NCBI GenBank assembly: GCA_038503035.1
Contig: JAVSML010025230.1
Span: 1-64,000, forward strand
Origin: Crocodylus rhombifer
Taxonomy: Eukaryota > Chordata > Crocodylia > Crocodylidae
Length of the DNA: 64,000 nucleotides
Direction of reading: 5' to 3'
The notes under the pieces were generated by a model that saw only the letters and a list, made by a program, of their open reading frames with translations, searched no databases and had not been told where the DNA came from. Shown here piece by piece: positions 44,516-55,526 of this stretch (within the stretch, counting starts at the first letter, position 1; every line of letters starts with the position of its first letter). The position numbers and the translations under genes were made by a program.

Positions 44516-46026
44516 TTAATATTCTGTTCCCACAGTCACTGTACTGGCTTTCATATTCTGAATGGTTTCCATATGATATACTTCTAATTGGGCTCAGATT
44601 GTACATAAACAATTTGAGAAAAACATTCCTCATTTCCTATTGGTAACTAAATAAAAACTCAAACACTTGTCTGCCTCTTTAGCACTATGCAGTTGAGTTT
44701 TTCATTTTTATTGATACAGACAATGCAAATTTCTTCACATTTCTATAATTTTACTTTGTGTTTTCATAATTTAAAACAGTAGCAATAACCTATGGATCTG
44801 GACTTTTCTGGATGCTGAAGGTGAGAAACATCCGCACTTACCTTCTCCAACCCTATTAAGTACTTGAAAATGTAGCTCTTGGAGATCATTGCTTAAATAC
44901 AGTAACCAAATAGAGTTTTTCATACATCTTGCCTTTCCTCAGACATTAAAACCCTTTGCTTCATTTGGTTATTCAATTCTCTACAAAACAAACAAGGTTT
45001 CAGAAGTATATCCATGAGGAAAATCTTTTTGATTAACTAAAAAAAAAGAAAGGTCTGTTTCCTAAGCAAACAAAACGGCCTCAGAATGGCAGTGAGCAGC
45101 TGTCAATCTTCAGTATAATATCCATAAGTTAAAATGACTGTATTTATAATCATTTGATGGAATGGAGAGTAAAGCCCTGTAACACAACAGTATCACAAGA
45201 ACAAATCTCTTGCTTTTTTAAATAAATGCATCAGTATGATCTATCCCACAGAAGGAAAGAAGGATGCTATGACAACGCTCTATTTGCACTGACATTTTTA
45301 AGAAAATACTTAAAAATCTTGTCAACGCAACGAATCCACAAGTGATATGTGAGGTGTGAGTACAAAGTCAAGAATGTGTTAAACATTTGCTTCACAAAGA
45401 GAGGGAACAGGCCAAGTACTATTTAATGTTACCATTTCAAGCTGGCTCCTAGTTTAGTAGAACAATTAAGATTTGTGCTTTAAATAAACCAAAATGTGTT
45501 AATTATTTAAGAACAGTTTGAGAATTAATAAAACTCCAGAAGCTAGGTAGCCTCCTTGGTTAAGTTAAAAGAAAGAAAAGCAAAGCATAGAACAAACTTA
45601 TTTGTTAAAATCAAAAACTGAGGTCGGAGGCATACATCTATCTGAAGAATCCACAAGTTAACATGAATATTTTAATAATGACCACAGCAAAAGTACTATT
45701 AGAAGGCACTGCAATAATACCTCAAGGATATTGAAACTTTTGGAAGAATGCCAAAACCTGCCACCTACTCATTTTGAGTAGTATTTTGTTTTAAGAGAAG
45801 CCCCATTATTTTCAAGGATGCGACAGGGCTGAGACCTGGCTGCACTTTCCAAATCAGTTCTTCACTCAGTGGAAAAGAACGTTTAGCTGTATAAAGTTAA
45901 TTAAGATCAGCCTTATGCCAGTTTTTTCTGTCCCCACCCAATCTTGACATGGGTGGGGCAGGTTAAGAGGTAAGGGAGACTAGCTTGAGATTTTCAAAGG
46001 TAAAGCTTCACAGTGTTTCACCTCTT
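44516..46026. other. AT-rich unassigned sequence
   Basis: No gene or bounded repeat recognised. Ordinary AT-rich text, with an A-run at 45039-45047. Confidence 0.45.
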
Positions 46027-46029
46027 AGA

Positions 46030-46960
46030 CAGGGGTGGCAGCTTCTGGCACACGTACCAGAGCATGGCATGCGAAGCAACTTGGTTCAGCATGCCACTGC
46101 CTGCCTAGGCTCTGGGTAGCTCCTCCCAGCCATGAAGCCTGGGCTGCTCCCGGCAAGAGGCTGCAAGCAGCCCGGGCTTCACGGCTGGGAGGAGCTACCC
46201 AGAGCCTGGCCTGGCTACAGCTGGGAGGCTGCAAACAGCTGCTCAGGGCTATCATCTCAGTTCTGACAGCAGGTTCACATGCACCTCACAACAGATGGTG
46301 GGGGAAGGGCTGGGGTTGTGCTGCCTCAGGCTCCTCCCCCACTATCTGCTTTGAAGTGCAGTATGGATGTGATGCCAGGGCTCTGAAGCAAGGGCAGTGC
46401 CAGCCTCTTCCCAGTGTTGGGCTGGGGCTCACTGCAGGGCAGGCAAGCAAAAGCAGCAGCAGCACTAGGAGGGGTGGAGCCTCCTTACCTGGCTCAATCC
46501 AGCCCCTCCCAGCAAGCTGTCACTGCTGCAAGAAGCAGGGGCAGAGCCACAATCCCCTGCCCGGAGCATGCAGGCTACAGATCACGGCTCTCTGTCCTGG
46601 CTACAGAGCAAGCTCCCCCATCACTAGTGGCTCTGGAGCAGCCCCCTGTCCTTCCCTGCTGCACGCCCTGCCAGTAGGCTGGGGCTGGTCTCCATGACAA
46701 CCCCAGCCTTGAGCTTTCACTGCAGCTCATGTCTCTATGGAGACTGGCCCCATCCATCCACAAGGCAGCTGGGAAATGGAGTCCACTGTCAACTGGATTC
46801 TGCCTGTCCCCGAGGTATGCTCAAGTTTGGAGCAGTGACACTTCAGGCTAGCAGGAGCCTGGAGGACCTAATGGTCCCCATTCCCACTCTGGGCATCCTC
46901 CCTACCTCCCGGGGCTCCCCTCCCCACCATCCTCAGGACTCCTCCTCGCCTACTTGTAGT
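46030..46960. mobile_element. Probable hAT-like element, GC-rich body with a 45-bp palindrome
   Basis: The left edge caggggtggcagcttctggc resembles hAT termini. The body is GC-rich and open on both strands, including a 220-residue plus-strand frame at 46035-46697 that has no domain and is composition-driven. A strong palindrome lies at 46103-46210. The right end was not identified; GC falls after about 46960. Confidence 0.45.
46103..46210. repeat. Near-perfect inverted repeat, ~45-bp arms, 17-nt loop
   Basis: Left arm 46103-46148 (gcctaggctctgggtagctc...gggctgct) pairs with right arm 46166-46210 (agcagcccgggcttcacggc...gagcctggc) with about four mismatches or gaps and a loop at 46149-46165. 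Transcribed, it would form a long hairpin. It lies inside a probable non-autonomous element, so origin by inverted duplication within the element is likelier than a functional hairpin RNA. Confidence 0.93.
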
Positions 46961-49900
46961 TGCCCAGATATCTGATCAGAGAAGCAATAGGATGGATGGC
47001 CCAGGAAAAAAACAAGAGGGTGCATGAAGAGCAGGTTTACTTCATGAACTCTCAGACTACCATTGGCCAGACAAAAAGCTAGGAGCTGACTAAAAAAAAT
47101 ATATATATATTTCCTACTTCCATTCATTTAAACCTTCAGCCTACATTTTGGAACCTCTCAGTCTGTTTGGCTATGCCATGTTCCATAAGGTATCGGATGC
47201 AGTTCAAAGTAATTACCTGTTAAGCGTTTGGAAGGAATTATTCCTACTGGAGTCAGACCTGCAGAGACTGGGTAGGTTGGGATTTTTTTCCTTTATCTTG
47301 CACCATTGTGGAAGCATACTTTATTAAATGAAATTAGATTTGGATGCTTTTAGTAAGAATTTGCAGGAATGTTCAGTCAGTCAATCTCAACTTGACAGTC
47401 AGATGCTGGTAACAATTAGAAGGGCCAAGCTTGCAAAGGCTAAAGAAACTGGGGATTTTCTTGTGGACATTATGTTTACACAAGGGAAAGCAAATCCCAG
47501 ATATAGGTTCCTCCTTTGAGGGTGGTTATGTAGTGGGAAAAACTGCACTGGAACAACAAATGTCTTTTATGAAATGGAGAAAGGGTAAAGAGCCTTCTCC
47601 TCAGGGTTTATAGTATTAAAGTTAAAACCTGCCCCATAAAATCCATCTTTTTACCTGTTTTCATTTTCCTCTTTGGGTACTGATCAGTTCATAGTTGCCA
47701 TTTGATCCCGTAAGAAACATAACTAGCTGTTTTAAGTTTGCAGCCAGGGGCAAGTCCCACTGGAGCTCGTAGCAAGGTCAAGAGAGTTTGAGAATTAGAT
47801 AATAAGGAAAAGTATTGGGATACTGCTTAACCCCATCCTCTCTAGCTTGTGCAAAATCATCCTGGTAGAAGAGTGAGTCTGTCCTTGAAAGTTTGATATC
47901 CAAATGTCATCTTAACTTTTTTATATTAAGTAAGTAGTGTTTTATATGGTCATTTTCTGCTAGATAGATAGCGATGATATATGCACATACAGATTAGGAC
48001 ATCAGATTAGGTTGTCCCAAAAACAAGTAAAAACACTTTTAAAATGAATGCTTAAAAAGTCAAGGAGCATGCACTACCACTGGATAACATTCAGTTAAAT
48101 CAACTTTTACAGTTCAAAAAAAAACTGCATTAGTGTGGCATCCTTTTCCATTCACAACTGCTCAAGCGCTTTCTTTAGACAACTGACATACAATGAAAAG
48201 ACACAAAAATAATGCAAAATACTTTTCACAGAGGAAAGAAACAAGATAAAGAAAGCAAGTGGAAATTGAAATTTACTTTCCTGGTAAGTAAATTCTCTGT
48301 TAGGATCTGATCATACTCTACTGAAATCAATGGCAGTTTTATTATTGATTTCAGTAGACTCAGGACATCAGGTAGGGACTGTTGATGGTCCCCTGAATTG
48401 GGTTATTTAATCCATATTTTGGCATATACATTTTCTGTTTATCATTATACCTCTCATGAGAGGATTTCCTTCCATTCCACAGTCTTCAGTGTGAAAACTG
48501 TCACCTTTACCAGACACTCCACTGTTCTGTATTCCAGTGACTTATTCTATAGGTTTTGCCCCAAAAGGATTATAGAAACCACTAACATTGCCTTTTGCTC
48601 TGTGACAGTAGTCACATGGAAAGGCAGGAAGTATAGAAGCAACAATCCCAGTGTAGGGTATGTAGCTACAGCACCTTTCACCTTAGAACAAATGTTAGTA
48701 TAGTAATCACTCACAGGGGATGAGGTCAACTAGTACCTTGAGATGGTACAGACGAATAGCCTTCCTCAGATGCTGAATTGTGCCTTGCTCAGGATAAATA
48801 ATACTAATGACAGGCATTGGTGCTGCACAGGAATTTTCCCTTAGGTCAGATCATTTGGGACTCTAGGGGTTTTTGTTAGGATTTTTTTTGATTGCCTTCC
48901 TCTGGAAAAAAGGCACAGTTTGCTTTCTGATATCACCTAGCATACCTTATTGAATCAATGCTCTACCATCTCTTTGGTTCTCTGTTAGTGGCACATACTC
49001 TGAAACAAAACTTTATTTTAACTCAAGTCTTTGGACTTACGTGGTTTATGATCAACAGGAACTCAAACTATATGACTGAATGGGCTCTTCTGGCTTTAAA
49101 CATTATAAACAAATGGGCAGTCTGAATTACAAAAGGTACAGATTTTACAAACTCAAAGAAAAAAATTAAAAACTGACAAGAAGATGATTTTAGATGATCC
49201 AAGAGGGCAGCAATGAAAGTTTTGTGACCAAAATTGTGACCAGTTTGAAGATGAAATTTAGATTTTCAGAGAACACAGGGTGTTTATCCTATTTTTGTTA
49301 AACAACCATTACTAGGACTCACATATTTCTTGTCTGATCATTAACCACTGACATAATTAATATGCACTCACTGAAACCCCAGCACAGTTAGAACATAATC
49401 ACCTATCGATTTGATTCATGGAAGTGTCTTTGTAGAGAAACTAAGATAGATTAGGTTCTTTAAAGCATCTTGGATACAGAAGCAAAACAAATGCAAGTTG
49501 GGAGTTACCAACTGTGGAGGGGTGCTAATTAACAACTCAATTAAAAAAGGCAAATTAAACTTTATGGTTCGTTATCCTCCACTGCTTAATAAATTGTTTT
49601 ACTTAGCAAATGATTAAAAATGATCACTTTAGAAAACTGAAATAGAAACTATTTTTCAACTTTGTACAGAATACTTCACAGAAAATGCAATAAGGTTCCA
49701 TTAAAAAAATTCACATCTTGGTTATTCCTTTTATTGTGTAAGTTTTTTTCAATCAATTAAAAAAATAGGCTTTATTATTACTAGGAGATCATTCAAAACC
49801 TACACTGAAGGTTACATTTTCTTTTCTCTCTCTCTCCCTTTTTTTGTACTTGAGAAGATGCTCTCAGAGGCAAGAAAACGGTAATTTATTTTTATCCAAT

Positions 49901-50834
49901 CATTCCTAGCTTGACTTTTTAAAATAAATCAGCATTTTATGGTTTGTAGAGATGTATTATATTCCATTTAATGCCAAAGTTATGAATAACTTGGTATATT
50001 CTAAACACTTAGAATTACTGTTTGATTATCTGGAAGTTTATTTTTCTAATCCCTTCAGACAAATATTATGCATTGAAATCTTTTTCAGAGTATACTTTAA
50101 GAGACTTCAAAAGAGACAGTTCTCTAGCTGCTATATGCTGTCCAATATTCACACTTTTAAAAAGGCATTTAGTTGTTTTCGCTCTTTGAATTAATGAGGT
50201 TGAAGTTACCTTGAAAGGTCTATTTTTTTTAAATTAACATTTCTAATTGATGTTATAAATATCTATACAAAAGTATACATTTTCCTGCAAAAAAAAATCT
50301 CCAGTTCATGTTTATTTTTAATACTGTATATTCAGTATTCAATACCAATGCTAAACAAAAATGTAAAAAATCTTGATACTGTAAAACCATTGAAATGGAT
50401 TGAATATGGCAATCTAAGATCTTTTTCTCGAATGAAAGAAAAGAACAAAAATCAGATCTTTAGAGATGGCAACTAGTATTTTAATTCTGAGTCCACTTGA
50501 AACCTGAGTCATAAAACCAAATTCTGTTAAGACTGTTGGACATCTTGAACTTTGTACACAGTGACAGCGCCTGAAGAAAAGAAACCAAACAAACTCTGTG
50601 TGCTCAGAGTTTATGTGAGCCCCCCACCCCGCTTAAACACTTCTGCTTAACGTTCTACTAGAATTGCAGGAAAGCTGGAGGCAAAAGAGTCTTTTGTTTT
50701 GTGTTCTGTGCCGTCCCTCTTTTTAGCAGCTCAGTTTAGCCCTGGTTAGTCAAAGATTAAAATCTTATCTCTAAGGAAAATTACCTTATCTCTTGGGTAG
50801 AAATTCTGTACTTGGAGAAAAAAAAAAAGAATAT
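46961..50834. other. AT-rich unassigned sequence
   Basis: No gene, bounded repeat or tandem array recognised. There is a short (ta)n tract at 47099-47110, and pyrimidine-rich text with (tc)n at about 49820-49845. Open frames are short and unremarkable. Confidence 0.45.
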
Positions 50835-53326
50835 AGTACCAGAATTGTACTACCAACCACTTGATCAGGAAGCTGAAGGTGATTACAAAATGCTTGGGGA
50901 GATTAGAGAGCTGCTAAAATGGGACAAGCAATAATAATGGGAATCTTTAACTATCCTCGTGGACTGGATAAATACCTCATCAGGGAGAGCTGTGGAGATA
51001 ACACATCTGGATATAATAAATGACTGCTTTCTAGAGCGACTTGTCTTGGAACCCACAGAACAAGAAGCAACTCTAGACCTAATCGTGAGTAACGCACTGG
51101 TTTGAAAGGTATCCGTCAATGATCCACTCTGTACTAGTGATCATAACTAATTGCATGCAACTTTCTAGAGAGGAGAAGCCTAAAAAAACCCATCCAACCA
51201 ACCAAAAAACACTCCTGCACACTGAGATACAACATTAGGAAGTGAAATTACACAAAAGTCAAGAAGTTAGTTAGAAAGAGGTTAAAAGGAGCATTCAAAA
51301 ACCTGAAAGGCATTCAGACAGCTTGGAACCTGATTAAAAATACTATATTAGAGGCTCAGGGCAACTGCATACCCCAAATCAAATAAAATCCCTGCACAGC
51401 TAATGCAAAGTTAAGGAGGCCATTCAAGGTAAAAAGTTATCCTTCAAAGAAGAGAAGGTGTGCCCAAATAAGGAAGACAAGAAAGCTCTGGCAGGGCAAT
51501 TGTAAAAGTGAAATAAGGCAGACTCAAAAGAAAAAAAAACAAAAAAAAAAAAACGAACATCTAGGAAAAGATGCTAAATTTAATAATAAAACTTTTTAAA
51601 AAATATATCAGGAAGCTAGAGAATTGCTGGGCTCATTAGATGATCAAGGTAAAGGTTCACTGGAGAATGATAGGATCATAATAGAGAAGCTAAATGATTT
51701 CTTCCATCATTTTTAAATCACAGAAGGTACTGAGGGAATTCCCATGCAGAATCAATCCTTCAGATTGATAGGTCTGAAGAGTTGACCACATTGAAATGAC
51801 AACAAAAGCAATTTTAGAACTAATTGACAAATTAAATACCAATAAGTTACCAGAACTGGATGGCGTTCACCCAAGAGTTCTGAAGGTACTCAAAGGTGAA
51901 ACTGAAGAACTGTTGGCAATAGCATGTAACCCACTGTTGCATACAGTGTCTGTGCCAGAGGACTGGTGGGTTGCCAACACAACACCCATCTTCAAAAAAG
52001 GACTCCAGAGGTGGTCCTGGAAAAATACAGACCAGTAAGTCACTTCCATCCCTGGCAACTTGGTAGACCCTAGAATAAAAGAATACTCTTCTGGGAAAGA
52101 GTCAGCATAGTTTTTGTAAAGGGAAATCCTACCTTACCAGCCTGCTGGAGTTCTAAGAGCGTTAATAAGCACGTATACAAGAGAGATTCAGTTGACATAA
52201 TATATCTGGACTGTCAAAAAGCTTTCACCAAAGGCTTTAAAAAAAATTAACGGTTTTGCTATGGGATTGGAAAGATATTTCTTGAATTGGAGAGCTGGGA
52301 AAAAGGTAGAAAACAGGGTAGGGCTAAATGATCACTTTTCTGGATGGAGAGAGATCAAAAGTGAGGTCCTGCAGGGATCTGTGCTGGGTCCAGTTTTGTT
52401 CAACATTTTCATCAATGACCGGGAAATGGTTCACAAGTACAAAGTAATGCACCTAGGGAAAAAAAAAAACACAAAAACTCAACTATACATATAAAGTGCT
52501 GAGTTGTGAACTTGTTACATCTCAGGAAAAAGACCTTGGAGTCATAGTTGATAAGTTCTTGGGATACATCAGCTTAATGTTCAGGGGTGACCAAAAAGCC
52601 AATAAAATGTTGGGCATCACTAAGAAGGGAACTGCAAACAAAATGGAGAACATCATATGTCACAATACAAATCTGTGGTTCACTTGCATCTTGAATACTG
52701 TGCATCTCAAAAAAGATGCAGTAGAATTAGAAAAGGTACAGAGGCAAACCAAATAAATAAATAAATCAGGGGCATGAAGCAGTTACCATGCCAGAAGAGA
52801 CTACAAAGGCTAGAACTGTTTGGTTTGGGAAGGAGAAGCCCAAGAAGGGACACAGAGTGCTATAAAAATCATGAAGAATATGGGCACAGTGAACCAGAAA
52901 CTATTATTAACCAGGTCCCAGAGTACTAGAACCAGGGGCACTCACAGACATTATTAGGTGACTGATCTAAAACTAAGATGAAAAAGTACTTTTTAAAAGG
53001 CATCACATAGTTAACTTGTGGAATTCATTTTCAGAGGAAGTGATAGAGTTAGAGAGCAGATCCAGATTCAAAAAGAGACTAGACAAATTCATGGATGATA
53101 TGACAGTTAATAGCTGTTGAACAGAATGGTTAGAGATGTTTCCTCTGGCATCTCTAAAATAATAATGATGGATACCAGAGAGGGAAATGAATACAAGACA
53201 TATTACTTTAGATACAGCTGGTTCAATGCTCTCACACTAAACATCCACCACTGCTAATGTCAGAGATGGGATACTGAGCTAGATAAACCATTGGTCTGAC
53301 CAAGTGTGGCATTTCTTACATTCTTA
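50835..53326 (+). mobile_element. Old CR1/L3-like LINE, endonuclease end to 3' tail
   Basis: The order fits CR1-clade ORF2. The endonuclease end lies at about 50855-51130 (ctaccaaccacttgatcagg, then ataatgggaatctttaacta). A linker follows. RT text includes LPELDGVHPRVLKVL, EDWWVANTTPIFKKG (51796-52038) and [20 protein letters not shown] (52261-52494). The frame then jumps to YKVMHLGKK, so the FADD box has been deleted. The C-terminus contains EKDLGVIVDKFL and AVELEKVQRQTK. The tail reads gggatactgagctagataaac then cattggtctgaccaagtgtg, a CR1/L3 3' signature. Many indels make it much older than the copies at 8176 and 40192. Confidence 0.9.
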
Positions 53327-54430
53327 TAAAAATATTTAAACATATACCCAAGTTTAAGCAGGAATCATATCATGAATTTAATAAAATCAATAGGGTCTGT
53401 GAAGTCTTTGGGTAGCCTCTGATCCCATATTTAGGCAGGTATGCCTTTGAGACAAGGCCTGAGGGTGTTACCACACCTTCAGGGGTGCCCTTCAACTCCA
53501 GATCCTTTTCTGCCTTCTGCTGCTTGACCACTAAGAAGAAGCTGAGATGCTCCAACAGTCACCTCTTTGACCTATGGCACCTCAGCTTTACCAATTTTAC
53601 TCAGGTTTTGTTGGCTTTTAGCAGAAAAGATTTTGCCATCCAAAATAATCACACCCTTTCCCAATTATGTTTTCAGAAATTACAGACCTCTCCCAATTCC
53701 ATAAAAGAAGCTTGCCTGCATCACTGATAATAAGCTTGTTATAAAGAATAACTCAAAGATGAAGAACAAACAAAGTCAGTAATCACATGTTAAGATACGG
53801 ATGCAGCTATAAGAAAAACAAATAAATGGAAATATCAGAACATTAATCTGATCTTACCCTGCATCTTAAACTTACTGCTTTTCCTTAGCTCAACCGGTTG
53901 GAAAATAGCTACTGCTCCTGACCTACCTGTCACAGCTTCCTACAACTTCTCCCATTAGCCAGAGCACTCAGCCAGCTAGCTGAAGGACCAAAACACCTTA
54001 TGCCCAAGGAACTTTAGACCAATATTTGCTCTCATGTGAAGGTTTAACCATGTTTTCTTATCTGGTTATTTACCTACATTAGATTCTTGGAAAGCTCAGA
54101 CTAGTCATGCAAGTCCAGAAAAGAGGCTGCCCTAGACTTCTGGCAAGTTGAAGAGTAGAGTAACCTTAGGCTCTTCTCACCAGATCATTTCTGAAGGTGA
54201 TATACCTGGAACAGAAGAGGATGGGTGGGGAAAGTGTGCTTGGTGGCATGACTAGGGACCCTACCACTGCAGTATAACAATACAGAGAATGTGGTTAAAG
54301 TTATATCATCATGGGTTGGTAAATGTAGTGGGCAGTGATCTAAAATAATTATGGAGCTCCATCATTTTATCAAGCTAAAAAAACAAACCATATCAACCAA
54401 AAAAAAGGCCTTTAATTCATTGGACAGCTG
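53327..54430. other. Unassigned sequence
   Basis: No gene or known repeat recognised. Two opposed frames of 61 and 80 residues at 53370-53727 overlap and lack motifs. Confidence 0.4.
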
Positions 54431-55526
54431 TTATAGATTCATAGATGTTTGGGTCAGAAGGGACCTTAGCAGATCATCGAGTCGGACCCCCTGCTCTGGA
54501 CAGAAAAGAGTACTGGGGTCAGAGGACCTCAGCCAGATGCATGTATAGCTTCCTCTTAAAGACCCCCAAGGTAGGGGAAAGCACCACCTCCCTTGGAAGC
54601 CCATTCCAGATTTTGGCAACCCTTACCATAAATAAGTTCTTCCTGATGTCTAACTTAAATCTGTTCTCCATCAGTTTGTGGCCATTGTTCCTAGTTACTC
54701 CAAAGTGTGCCCTGGTAAACAGGGCATTTTCTATTCCTTGCTGTCCTTCCCTGATGAATTGGTAGGCAGCCACAAGATCACCTCTCAGCCTCTGTTGCGG
54801 AGGTTAAAGAAATCCGGGGCCCTCAATCTCTCCTCATAGGGCCTTGCCTGCAAGTCCCTAACCATATGAGTGGCCCTCCTCTGAACCATCAAGTTTCAGA
54901 GGAGGGCCACTAGTATGGTTCCTTCTTGAAATGTGGCGCCCAAAACTGGATGCAATACTCCAACTGCACCTGACCAATGCCACATAAAGGGGAAGTATCA
55001 CCTCCTTGAACCTGTTTGTCATGTACCTGCTAATGCATGATAGAGTGCAGTTAGCTTTACTGATCACTTCATCACAGTGACAACTCATGTTCATCTTGGT
55101 GTTAACTATGATTCCAAGATCCCCTTCCACTGCCGTGCTGCTGAGAATGTCCTCACCCAGCATGTAAGTGTGCTGGTGATTCCTTCTTCCTAGGTGCAGC
55201 ACCTTGCATTTGTCCTTATTGAACTGCATCCTATTCTGTTCTGCCCATTTTTGCAACCTGTCCAGATCGGCCTGGATTCGTTCCTACCCTCTGGTGTGTT
55301 AACTTTATCCCATAATTTGGTATCATCTGCAAATTTGGACAAAGAGCTTTCCATGCCCTCATTCAAGTCACTAATGAAGACATTGAACTGCACTGGTCCA
55401 AGGATCAAGCTTTGTGGGACTCCACTGCCCACATCTTTCTAGGTCGATACTGGCTCATCCATCAGCACTCTGTAGGTGCGACCCCTAAGTCAATTTGCCA
55501 CCCACCTGACTGTGTAATCATCTCTC
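54431..55526 (-). mobile_element. CR1 LINE, 5'-truncated copy with a local inverted duplication
   Basis: The minus-strand copy starts within the RT near 55526 (the 'gtcaggtgggtggc' region) and runs through [35 protein letters not shown] (catalytic FADD intact at 55321-55333), [40 protein letters not shown] and LPLYVALV. It ends with the 3' end ...catctatgaatctataa at 54431. Stops and shifts inactivate it, and the N-terminal RT and endonuclease are missing. Near 54861-54919 the expected sequence is replaced by an inverted duplicate of its neighbour. Confidence 0.94.
54861..54919. repeat. 25-bp inverted duplication inside CR1 copy
   Basis: Arm 54861-54885 (accatatgagtggccctcct, then ctgaa) and arm 54895-54919 (ttcagaggagggccactagt, then atggt) are reverse complements at 23 of 25 positions, with a 9-nt loop. 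Other CR1 copies have here a unique stretch (tcyaagtt..tccacat) between 'cctctgaac' and 'ccttcttgaa', so the right arm is extra or substituted. It looks like a template switch during replication or repair. Confidence 0.85.

Noticed and set aside
46035..46697. 220-residue plus-strand open frame
   Set aside because: It spans the 45-bp palindrome and is mirrored by open frames on the other strand. Residue content (A, G, S, W, C) reflects GC bias, and no domain is seen.
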